Positions 55,401 to 64,000 of a DNA stretch of 64,000 nt are shown here, piece after piece. Both the position numbers and the translations under genes were made by a program. Below the pieces are notes generated by a model that made no database searches, was not told the DNA's origin, and saw only the letters and a program-made list of their open reading frames with translations. The stretch covers positions 806,001 to 870,000 of the forward strand of contig CM073198.1 in assembly GCA_037042915.1 (NCBI GenBank), given 5' to 3'. The DNA comes from Auricularia sp. M13. Taxonomy: Eukaryota; Basidiomycota; Agaricomycetes; Auriculariales; Auriculariaceae. The first letter of the stretch is position 1, and each line of letters begins with the position of its first letter.

Positions 55401-56172
55401 TACAATGAACATTTCGACGCGATGATCAAGCTTGGATACGACACGAAGGACCGTACATACCGAAAGGCGGAAGAGCCGGAGGTCGAAGCTGCTACTGCTA
55501 CCGATCCCACGAAGCCGCGCAAAACAGGATCTGGAAAGACTCCAGATCAATGGTTCTGGCGCGAGGGAAAAGACGTTGCGAATGTCAGGACGGCCAGTGA
55601 GAAGGAGCTGGCGGAAATGAACGACGAAGGTATGTCAATTGAACGATTGAGAACCACGCGTTGATGAATTCACAGAACTACGCGTACGCTACTTTAGACT
55701 GTGGGCCAACTGGAAGCGGTGGGATGAAGAGTGGATCATTCTCGGCGCCGAGTTCGATCGCACGATCAGACACTTTGCGAGGATGGCGGAGGTATGGAGT
55801 TCCGTGGCAGGCGCTGCAGTCGACTCTATTCAGGCCGCGATTGGGGCCGTCGAGGCGCGCTACGCTGAATTGGAGGATAGAGGTATAGTGAGGTCGGTCG
55901 AGAACCATCCGAAGGAGACGGAGCGAAGTGTGCGAGAAGCACGCGGCAAGAGAGCTTATGCATTCAAAAGGCAGCGTTCTATTCGTCATTGAAAGTCGAG
56001 GCCGAGCATTCGCGAAAAATAGCGGGAGCGTATCGGAAGGGCGTGGGTGGGACGGTTGGAAACATCTCGGTCAGTAATTTCTGTTCTGCTATTCGTTCAA
56101 GTCGCTGATGGATCTGAAGGTTCAGAAAAGGATGCATTGGAGCCAGTGTCCAAGAAAGCGCGCAAGGTGTAA
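52490..56172 (+). pseudogene. KDZ-family transposase, copy 2 (CxC2 type), disrupted
   Basis: Exons ...52679, 52730-53347, 53396-53601, 53653-53815, 53862-54007, 54056-54465, 54521-54729 and then less certain ones to the stop at 56170-56172; the 5' limit is unclear. CxC2 cluster WRCVEC, CCKVCLKDRH, then FHKVQKWNG in exon 2. Presumed catalytic acids: LTLDASY (53.67 kb), SSDRGC and CGEGVER (54.1-54.35 kb). Exon lengths 206, 163 and 146 equal those of copy 1. Defects: an in-frame TAG at 54598-54600, a phase problem around 54729-54762, a shift near 55017, and a one-base deletion near 55962-55968. The C-terminus ends with a basic KKARK. Transcribed outward, towards the right terminus. Confidence 0.8.
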
Positions 56173-56726
56173 AAATCGTATTGTTCAATTGCATAACAAC
56201 AGTATTTCGTGTCTCCGAGTGTTCATGATGAGCGACAGTCGGAGTTAGCGGCAAGATCTCCGAAGACTGACAGGCATGTTTCAGCACACATAGTCATACT
56301 TAACTTGCGTAGTACGACAGCAGGCGATCGAAAATACTGACTGTCCTTATGATTGGAGCGACGCGTAGCCGGTATGACTTCATTTTTACGAGATCAGGCT
56401 AATATCACGTGAGCACAGTTCACGACGGCAAAAAGCGACTTCAGACAAAAACACCGATATATACATTTTGTGGAGATATTGAGAGGCTTCAAGGGTCAGG
56501 AGAACATCAAGAAATGTCAGGCAACGTTATGTCACGATTGAGTCTCGGCATATCAGGCTGCTTCCATCCTACCCAACTCGCGGTAAGCGTAAGCAAGAAT
56601 GTCGATAACAGCGAGCAGGAGACCATATGCGACGCCGTCATTGCGCGCCCCTCCAGTTGGGGGCTCTACGGTGGGCGTGAGCTGACGCGAGATCGAGGGC
56701 TCGCGGTGCGACATGGGAGAGCGAAG

Positions 56727-56802
56727 GAGAGGTTCGGTCTGTTTGGGTCGCTGTCAACGCTGACGTCGACCAAACAGACCGAACCTTTCCTTCGCTCACC
56801 GA
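56727..56802. repeat. Inverted repeat with 27-28-nt arms
   Basis: GAGCGAAGGAGAGGTTCGGT with continuation CTGTTTGG pairs with CCAAACAG, ACCGAACCTTTCCTTCGCTC around a loop of about 20 bases; one mismatch in the arms. Confidence 0.85.
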
Positions 56803-56859
56803 CGCCGCGCGACGTAGCTCTACACAAATTCAGATGCCTACTAGTTGCATGCCAGAGCC

Positions 56860-57134
56860 CGACTTCAACCTGCACACGCTCCAGCGCGAGAGACACGCGT
56901 CGCAAAACCGCTTGGCTTCGCGCGCCGTCGACGATGCCCGGCCAACTCTTTACATCGAGCGTTGCGACGGACGCGCCGCCGCGGGTCGCGTGGATGTTGC
57001 AGCTCAACGCGACTTACACGCCCACGAACGTAGATGGAAATACCGGCAAGACGCTGCAGCCGGGCGATGGAGTGTATTGCAAAGGTACGGCGCCGCTGCT
57101 CAATGGCACGGTGTACCCTCCGAAGCCAATATGA
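56860..57134 (+). other. Possible small gene or remnant
   Basis: A coding-like stretch (MPGQLFTSSV, WMLQLNATYTPTNVDG, YCKGTAPLLNGTVYPP) ends at a stop at 57132-57134. No splice model or family was recognised. Confidence 0.25.
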
Positions 57135-57465
57135 CATCGGCGCTCACAGGCGTTCGCTATGTTCGTGTGAAACTTTTCGTCACGGAGTTATGGTATTGAC
57201 CGCGGTGTCATCGGAGCACCTAATGTCTCCCCTGCGATTAGACAGAAGGAAGTGCGCAGCCAGACTCAATCCTTGCATTCGTGCAATACTGGATTATAAA
57301 TGACCGCAACTTGCGGGGGAAGCATTCTACTGCGACGCACAAACCTGTACGAGCTGCCCGCCGTCCTCCGGCCCCGGGCAGACTATGTCGCGGGAATGCA
57401 TTATGAGCCTCGGGAATACACGGTCTTTCGTGGTGGTAAAATGTTCTGAGGAAGCTGCGTCAACC

Positions 57466-57690
57466 TCAATGACACGTACAGCGGTCTTCGAAGGACGAAC
57501 CAGGCATCTTGATGACCGGGCCGTTCAGTTCCCCGAAGCAGTTCTTGAAGAGACTGACCTGGGTGTTAAAGATGTCGAAGCCGGGACTCTGGTCGAAGAT
57601 GAACTTGAAGGAGCTGTCGGAGATGGCAGCACTGTCGATGCCGTGGTCTAGCGTGACGGGGCCGCTCGGGCTGCCTCCCGCAGCGGCCAT
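57466..57690 (-). other. Possible minus-strand gene fragment
   Basis: Natural-looking protein on the minus strand (DHGIDSAAISDSSFKF, PGFDIFNTQVSLFKNC, PVIKMPGSSFEDRC) starting at 57690. No family was recognised; probably part of a spliced gene continuing to about 57300. Confidence 0.3.
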
Positions 57691-57699
57691 CTAGAGCGC

Positions 57700-58569
57700 T
57701 AGCGTCGTCGATGCCTCGATGTCGAGATAGCTGTTCTCAGCGGTGCACACTCCATTTTAAATCCCACCTCAGAACCGGACGTGGTGGTGAGGCAACTGCC
57801 TGCGCGACGGACTGCTCTTGACTTGGTGCACGTGGGGATACGAGGGAGACCGTCGGGAAGGTGCACTTCACACCGGTTCTCACCAGTTAGCAGATCAAGA
57901 TGCGCAGATCGTCAGACGAAGAACACAAATAGTCTAACGATGCCTGGATGCCGAGATCGGCGTTGAGTTGAGTTGCCCAGTTGATGAAGAATTGAGGTAC
58001 GACTCCGAGGGTGATGATGCTGTGTAATGGCTTAACCACAAGGTCTGTAAACAGGCGTAGAACTCCCTGGGAGTCTACCTACCTAGAAATCCTGAAATGA
58101 GGATATCTTGACTGAGCAGCTGAACAGAGCCTGTGCTAAATGTGCTCGTGACGCTTGACTGATGCTCACGTACCACGCGCGGAGTCTCTCGGTGACTGTC
58201 GTCGCCACCGAGAGCGACGGCGACCGGGCCGACACGCAGACCGTGACGTTCACTGCCAGCGCAAGGCGCGTTTGGTACCATAGGCATGAGACATGTCGAA
58301 AAGCCGTGCTGCGCGCGTCGAGGCCGCCTGCGGTTCCCGGACATCGTACATGTGTCAGTTCGGCGTTCTCGACATGGGAGGTATCGTTCAGTCATCGCTC
58401 CGGTCCCCAGTCAGTACATGGGTCCCCAGTCAGTACATGAGATTCAATTGATTAACCGCCCAATTAATCGGGACTCAATTGATTACTCTTGACAGAGACA
58501 GTGTTACAGGAGAAGCGCATAGGAGGGCCTTCTGAAAAATTGATTGCACAATTGTCAGGTCTTAAGCAG
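57700..58569. other. No gene resolved
   Basis: No supported gene. A 19-bp direct repeat GGTCCCCAGTCAGTACATG occurs twice in tandem at about 58399-58440. Confidence 0.4.
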
Positions 58570-58646
58570 CACTTGGTACCAAATAGCCCGACTTTATTAA
58601 CCGGAAATGGTTCAAAATTAACAGATTCTGTTAATGGAAATGCCCC
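58570..58646. repeat. Right inverted terminus of giant element 2
   Basis: Reverse complement aligns with 41727-41805. Immediately inside, 58440-58490 contains TTAATCGGG and CAATTGATTA motifs. Confidence 0.7.
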
Positions 58647-58754
58647 GTAAATGGTGTTGGCCCGACTTGAGAGACTCCATTACGAGTTTGAGGTTCGCCT
58701 CGCAAGCTACGAGACGCTTGGACAGGGCCTCGTTGGTGAGCTGCTGCACCTCGC

Positions 58755-59610
58755 TGTTGCGGTCATCACGGCCGTCGCAAGCTCTGTCCGCTTGCCCGCG
58801 GATTTTACGCCGCTTCGCCGAGCGTTCGGATGCTGTTGCATACAGTCGGCGCACTGTTTACCCTCGAACGGAGACTCGGCCAGGGTTATACGCCTCGGGC
58901 TGCTCAACTCGGGATATGATCGACGCGCCGCTCTCTACCTGCCTAGGGGGTGAGACGACCTCGGCGCATACCCCAATTCGGCTCGGTGGAGGCTTCTTAT
59001 CCTCGGACCAGGGTTCGGCAGCTCTCCCCTCGCTGTATGCGTCGGGTATGGGTGTTGTGGTGCTCGGGATGGACTCTAGGACACCCTTCTGACCTCGGGC
59101 GAACTCGGTGGGCCACCCTGAACGACCTCGGAGGGTCTGGAACGCCTCTATTGGACTCCTCGTTGGTGCGACACCCCTCGGAGGGATAGTAGGCCGGTTG
59201 TCATCACCTGGTACAAGCTCGGCTACATCCTCGGACCCTCGGCCCGTGGCCTCAGCAGCTCGGCGCTCTCCCCGTGCACTCGGGAGGTGCCCTCCTTCCC
59301 GGTTCGTGCCCTTGGTGGGTGTGTATGTGGATAGCATACCTCGGCACCTTCGTCCTGTCTCGGACCAGGTTCGATTGGAGGTGTGGTAGGGTGTTGGCAC
59401 CCTGGGAGATGATGGTGGATGGACCCTTTAGCTCCGGGATCACCCTGGACCGGATCATCGGACCTTGGGGAAGGGTATATAGGTTGTAGGGTGTAGATGC
59501 GTGTACCCCAGGTTTGGTCTGGTCAATTGTACCGCTTGTCCGTTCTTCCTCGTCCTTCTCTCCTCTCTTGGGCGTCGGTCTCGGCGAGTGACGAGCGCTC
59601 TGCCGTGACA
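58755..59610. repeat. Left LTR
   Basis: 856 bp, nearly identical to 62224-63079; contains GGGTATATAGG. Confidence 0.9.
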
Positions 59611-60608
59611 TAAGACCAAACCTTCACTCCCTTTCGACCGACGCCCATTCCTCCTCTTCCTCCCCCACACGGCCGCGACGTCCTCCCGACTACTATCGCC
59701 CGTGTGTCACGCCGACAACCTCACCAGGCCGGCCTCGCCGTCAGCTAGCCGCTGTGCACCGGCCGAGGTCCATTGGCACCCGCATCCTTCTCCCTCGGAG
59801 TCGCCACCCACACCGAGAAGCGAGGCGTACGCTGCCAAGGCCCTATCTCCACCCCATCGGCCGCAGCGTATGACCAAGCCCTTGGCACAGCCTCTCCACA
59901 CGGTCGCGCGGGATACCCCGATCCCGCCCTCGGCGACCCCTGGTGCAGCACCTCCTTCGCACCCTCTACCTCGGCGAGTAAACCGAGACACTCGCCTATG
60001 CCCAAAATCCCACCCCGGTTGTCTGGACTTGCGCGCTCGAGCCACAGCTGTTGTACCTTCCCCTCTCGCACGCCATCGGCAGATGGGGCCTCGGCCGTGA
60101 TCCGGATGGACTGGATGCACGCGCCGCAACGCCCGAGATATGTATACCCTCACCCCGAGGACGTCACGACCCACCGGCCACTAGCTGGACGAGCTGTATG
60201 ATGCCTCACGACCCTCCGAGCTCACGCCGAAGCTCCAGCAACCAGTAACTTCACTCGCTGCGCGAATCCCAGCCGCCGACGGCGGATCCCACACGTTCCT
60301 TATTTCCCTTATCACTTACGGGTCGGTGCGCAGGCGCAGTCGGACCAACAGGACACAGCACAGGACTGGAATCCAACCTTTCCCGGACCTTGGAGTCGGC
60401 CGCAGGATGCCTGGGTCGGAAGGTGCCACACCAGGATGGATACGCCGACGACTGGAGCCAAAATCCCGGACCCGCAGAAAGAAGTCCAATTGGTCTTTGC
60501 GCTGGTTCGGACTCCCACTTCGGTCCCAGGTTCAAGAAAGCTATTTATATTCTGTACATGCGCCCATTGCGACAAGAAAGACTAAGTACAGGATGCCGAA
60601 CCGAATCC

Positions 60609-62054
60609 TCAGTCCATGTCCATCGCTTCCTCCACCTCCTCTACCTCGTCCTCGTCCTCCTCCTCCTCCTCCGGACCCGACTCAGGTGGTGCCGACGCGC
60701 GCGAGGAGCTCGCACCTGGTGTAACTGACGAGCGGGACGACCGCGTCGCCGTACCCGCCGCAAAACGAGTGCCGCGGCGCATGGCCGAGCGCAAAGGCAC
60801 GGACACATGCGACGACGCGGGCGGAGCGGCTCCCCCGGCAACCAATGACCACGCCACCGCGAACTGCGCCATGAAGTTGGGATGCAGCGGGGGCGCGGCC
60901 GCCGTGACGCCCGCACTCGGTGCCTCAATAGGCAGCGCAGGCAGACTCTCCTTCGCGGTCCGAGACCGCGAAGCACGAGACGACGACGACGCGGGCGCCT
61001 GGGGTACGACGGACGCGGGCGCGGGAGCGAGATGGCGCGCGCGTGTGCCCGACGACGGCGCCTTGGAACCCTTCCCTGTCTTGGTCCCGAACCCGAGCGG
61101 CGTGCGCACGTCCTTCCACGAGCACTTTACCTTCCGGCGCGAGCACTCGAGGCACGCTGCCAGCCCCTGCGCCGGAAGGCAGTCGTCGCCGCGGTCCACA
61201 CATCGGCTGCACGGCTGCCTGATGTCAGTGATCACAGCCCAAGCCGGATGGTAATAGGTACTCACCGAGGTTGGGACCCCATGGCGATCTATCGCGCCGT
61301 CCGCAAACGCCCGATCCCACGCGTGCCGACGGTCGCGCAGAGCAGGGCGTTCCTCCACGCCAGGCGGGGGCGTCCGTGGCCGACGCGGGTGGTGCAGCAG
61401 AGACCCCGACGACGGTGGCGCAGAAACGGGCGGCACCCGCGCAGCAGATGACGAGCGCGGCGGACGAGCAGGTGGCGCCGAGCGAGCAGGCGGGGCAGGC
61501 GCCGACGACTGAGACGACGACGACGGGGGCGCAAGACGGCGCGGCAACGGAGCAACGACAGGCGGCGGCGCGGACTCCTCGCACTCGGCGTATAGCGGGT
61601 GCCCGGGCGGGACTCTCAACGTCGAGCAGCGGGTCCTGGATGCCGCATCGGACGGCAGAGGTGGCAAGCGAAGCGCCAGCGGACGGACGCACTCGGACGG
61701 CGCAGCGGGCACGGACAGAAACGGCGACAGAAGGGCGTCCGCAGGTTACGAGCAGGCAGCCAGACCGAGTTCAAGAGCACGGGCCGACGGCAGCAACGAG
61801 AAAAGCAAGCGGCGCTCGACGCCGAACTCCAACTGCCGGTTGCGGGCCAGGTCGCGGTGCGCAGCGGGGATGCCAGCGTCGCCGAGCGCGGCGGCGATGC
61901 GGTCCATGGCGTCGGTCAGGACAACGATACGGGCCTCCATGCCCACGGCCCGAGCGCGCGAGAGCATAAAATCGGGCAGCACGGGCACCCAGGCGGGTGC
62001 TCCGCCACTGCGCTGGTCGTCGCGGGCGTCGTCTGCGCGGTCTGCAGAGGGCAT
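60609..62054 (-). CDS. Internal ORFs of the LTR element: Zn-cluster protein
   Basis: The main frame is 61712-60609 (367 residues, no intron). A Pro/Ser/Ala-rich N-terminus is followed by YYHPAWAVITDIRQPC and a cysteine cluster CSRC...DC...C...CLEC...KC (about residues 165-200) resembling fungal Zn2Cys6 fingers, then a basic Ser/Ala-rich region, a short hydrophobic helix (MAQFAVAWSLVAGG) and an acidic tail ending AMDMD. Upstream, another frame (62054 to about 61746, MPSADRADD..., with a helix EARIVVLTDAMDRIAAAL) may be the true N-terminal part, needing a shift or splice. A structural (Gag-like) or captured gene; undecided. Confidence 0.5.
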
Positions 62055-62223
62055 GGTGAGGGTAAGAGGACAAGAAGCAAATTGACAGGCCGAAGCTTTA
62101 TGTCCAACCGCGAATTGAATTGCCATTCAGTCCGCGGCGCCCTCGGCCCGTTGTTTCGTCCTCCCCGCCCTTCGCCTCTCTCCCTCGGATGCTCCCTCGG
62201 CTCGCGGCTTGAAGGGGGGGTTA

Positions 62224-63079
62224 TGTTGCGGTCATCACGGCCGTCGCAAGCTCTGTCCGCTTGCCCGCGGATTTTACGCCGCTTCGCCCAGCGTTCGGAT
62301 GCTGTTGCATACAGTCGGCGCACTGTTTACCCTCGAACGGAGACTCGGCCAGGGTTATACGCCTCGGGCTGCTCAACTCGGGATATGATCGACGCGCCGC
62401 TCTCTACCTGCCTAGGGGGTGAGACGACCTCGGCGCATACCCCAATTCGGCTCGGTGGAGGCTTCTTATCCTCGGACCAGGGTTCGGCAGCTCTCCCCTC
62501 GCTGTATGCGTCGGGTATGGGTGTTGTGGTGCTCGGGATGGACTCTAGGACACCCTTCTGACCTCGGGCGAACTCGGTGGGCCACCCTGAACGACCTCGG
62601 AGGGTCTGGAACGCCTCTATTGGACTCCTCGTTGGTGCGACACCCCTCGGAGGGATAGTAGGCCGGTTGTCATCACCTGGTACAAGCTCGGCTACATCCT
62701 CGGACCCTCGGCCCGTGGCCTCAGCAGCTCGGCGCTCTCCCCGTGCACTCGGGAGGTGCCCTCCTTCCCGGTTCGTGCCCTTGGTGGGTGTGTATGTGGA
62801 TAGCATACCTCGGCACCTTCGTCCTGTCTCGGACCAGGTTCGATTGGAGGTGTGGTAGGGTGTTGGCACCCTGGGAGATGATGGTGGATGGACCCTTTAG
62901 CTCCGGGATCACCCTGGACCGGATCATCGGACCTTGGGGAAGGGTATATAGGTTGTAGGGTGTAGATGCGTGTACCCCAGGTTTGGTCTGGTCAATTGTA
63001 CCGCTTGTCCGTTCTTCCTCGTCCTTCTCTCCTCTCTTGGGCGTCGGTCTCGGCGAGTGACGAGCGCTCTGCCGTGACA
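62224..63079. repeat. Right LTR
   Basis: 856 bp, nearly identical to 58755-59610. Confidence 0.9.
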
Positions 63080-63520
63080 CTCGCGCTCCATGGCGACCTT
63101 CTTGGCAGGCTTCTTCAGCGAGGGAGAGACGGAGGGCGTCGCGTCTTCGGCCTCATCGCCGGGCGTAGCGTCGCCGGTGGCCTTCTTCGAACGGGTGCCC
63201 TTGGTCTTGGCAGCCTGGGCCGGGATGGTGATGGTCGGCAGCGACTGCGTGCGAGTCGCGGCAGCACGGCGGGGAGTCGTGCGAGTGGTCGCGGCTCCCA
63301 GGTCATCGTCGTGGTCCTGAGTCGTGGCAGGGCCAGTAGGCGCATGGTCAACCGCCGTAGGGGCAGAGCGGGTCGGCAAAGCGTCTGTCCGGAGCCGGTT
63401 TGTCAAGCCTCGTGCGCTATGAGTAAAGACGGGTGCAGTACCGTCATAATTGGCTCCGCTGCCATCGTGGATGGGAGCGAGGACAGTTGGTTGCTCCGAT
63501 GTGTTAGTGGTATCGGGCAT

Positions 63521-64000
63521 TTTAGAGAGTATGTGGGGAGCGGAGGGGTCGGTGGTTGGTCGACGGTATTAATGAGGCGAGAGTCGGGAAAAAAAGAGAT
63601 GAGTCATCAAACCGCAGATTATATACGCCAGCCGGAACAGGTGATTTACTTCCGCAGGTTTGTAGAAACTGTAAAACTGAGGTTGCTGTATAGTTCGGGT
63701 GCGGCCGAATCCACAAAGAGAATGCTTCCGAAAGTCCAGGTCTGGACCTTAGAAAATTTTGAGCCAGAGAGCGGTTCTAGCAGTGATAATATTATTTGGG
63801 AGTTGGCAGTGAGCAGTAAAATGGACTAAAAAATATGGTGGCAGAGGATATGGAGGATATTGGTAGGGGACAGGGGGCGAGGTGATGGAAGGCACAGGAG
63901 CACCCGGCGAGCGCAGGGAAATGTAGGCTCCTCGTGATGCCGCCCAGGGTTGTTTAAGCAGCGGTTTGTCTGTCAGTCTGTAGCGGGCCCTGCAAGTGAG
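63521..64000. other. Promoter side of the split gene; no gene seen beyond
   Basis: TATATAA on the minus strand at about 63625-63619 fits as the promoter for the gene starting at 63520. The remaining bases to the edge show no supported gene. Confidence 0.35.

Larger units (their letters stand above)
41727..58646. mobile_element. Probable giant KDZ element 2 (about 16.9 kb)
   Basis: The left end and the reverse complement of the right end align over about 75 bases: GGGRCATTTCS, ATTAACAGWATCTGTTAAT, TTTGAACCATTTYCGG and TTTGGTAC. Both subterminal zones hold TTAATCG-type motifs. Inside are KDZ copy 2 next to the right end and transcribed outward (as in element 1), and relatives of A1, B1 and C1. 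The flanks share only GTAA or TAA, not a clear 8-bp duplication, so the boundaries are less certain than for element 1. Confidence 0.55.
58755..63079. mobile_element. 4.3-kb LTR retroelement, non-autonomous
   Basis: 856-bp direct repeats (58755-59610 and 62224-63079) start TGTTGCGG and end CGTGACA; by eye nearly identical (for example GCCGAGCG versus GCCCAGCG). 5-bp duplication CTCGC at 58750-58754 and 63080-63084. The 2.6-kb interior has no protease, reverse transcriptase or integrase. The only good open frames are on the minus strand, which argues for minus orientation, although a purine run GAAGGGGGGG abuts 62224 on the plus strand. Confidence 0.9.
58649..63520 (-). pseudogene. Minus-strand gene split by an LTR element
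   Basis: ATG at 63520 (MPDTTNTSEQPTV). The coding part runs to 63085 and, across the LTR element with one copy of its duplication removed, continues in frame at 58754 (KKVAMERE joins VQQLTNEAL) down to about 58649. Homology then ends at the giant element 2 terminus. The N-terminus is disordered, Thr/Pro/Lys-rich; the end is a coiled-coil-like helix (SKRLVACEANLKLVMESLK). About 180 codons are visible and the 3' part is missing. TATATAA on the minus strand lies about 100 bases upstream. Unrecognised; a Gag-like retroelement protein is possible. Confidence 0.6.

Noticed and set aside
61219-61265. A 47-nt intron in the LTR-element Zn-cluster ORF
   Set aside because: Good-looking GT and AG, but splicing shifts the frame out of the Cys cluster; the unspliced frame is continuous.

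Overview
The window looks like nuclear DNA of an agaricomycete (mushroom-forming) basidiomycete. It is GC-rich, its genes carry many 45-60-nt GT..AG introns, and it holds fungal families such as KDZ transposases, a Tnp2 (CACTA-type) transposase, a TET/JBP-like oxygenase and an NB-ARC/TPR NLR. No rRNA, tRNA or CRISPR was seen. All calls were made by reading the sequence by eye; no database search was run.

The backbone is one NLR gene on the + strand (5432-40816), scattered over 35 kb by four separate insertions. A 24.2-kb element lies in intron 1 (5585-29768, TSD GTCAGCAC). A 630-bp hAT-like MITE lies in intron 2 (29930-30559, TSD TATGGTGC). A 520-bp TIR element (31140-31659, TSD CGTCGAGG) and a 6.85-kb Tnp2 element (31745-38598, TSD GCTCAAG) lie in the NB-ARC exon. 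With the insertions and one copy of each target duplication set aside, the NLR pieces abut in frame (about 994 codons).

Giant element 1 (5585-29768) has inverted termini and ATCGCTG-rich subterminal arrays. It carries a KDZ transposase at its left end, transcribed outward and itself hit by a 1.27-kb LTR mini-element. Its cargo is: a helical/PQ-rich protein (A1), a cysteine-cluster protein (B1) divergent from a partner gene (C1), a dimeric minisatellite, a TET/JBP-like dioxygenase, a RING protein with two SUMO-interacting motifs, and a large unrecognised gene (25.97-29.17 kb). A second probable giant element (41727-58646) has its own inverted termini, a related KDZ transposase at its right end, again transcribed outward, and the same A-B-C block (A2 42.6-44.8 kb, B2 45.0-45.6 kb, C2 45.8-47.0 kb) plus other cargo. 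A shared cargo module on two KDZ elements, one of which also carries a cytosine-modification-type oxygenase, is the most interesting feature here.

The left edge (1-5.4 kb) has an F-box/LRR-like gene tail, a multi-intron region with broken frame, and a small DEK-C-like gene. A truncated inverted relative of the F-box-like gene lies at 41.2-41.7 kb. The right edge (58.6-64 kb) is a small minus-strand gene split by a 4.3-kb LTR element with nearly identical 856-bp LTRs (TSD CTCGC).

Several element genes (both KDZ copies, TET/JBP, A1, B2 and the 26-29-kb gene) show isolated one-base frame breaks, some next to short homopolymers. B1, C1, C2, the RING gene, the Tnp2 transposase and the NLR pieces are clean. 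The breaks could be decay or residual assembly errors.
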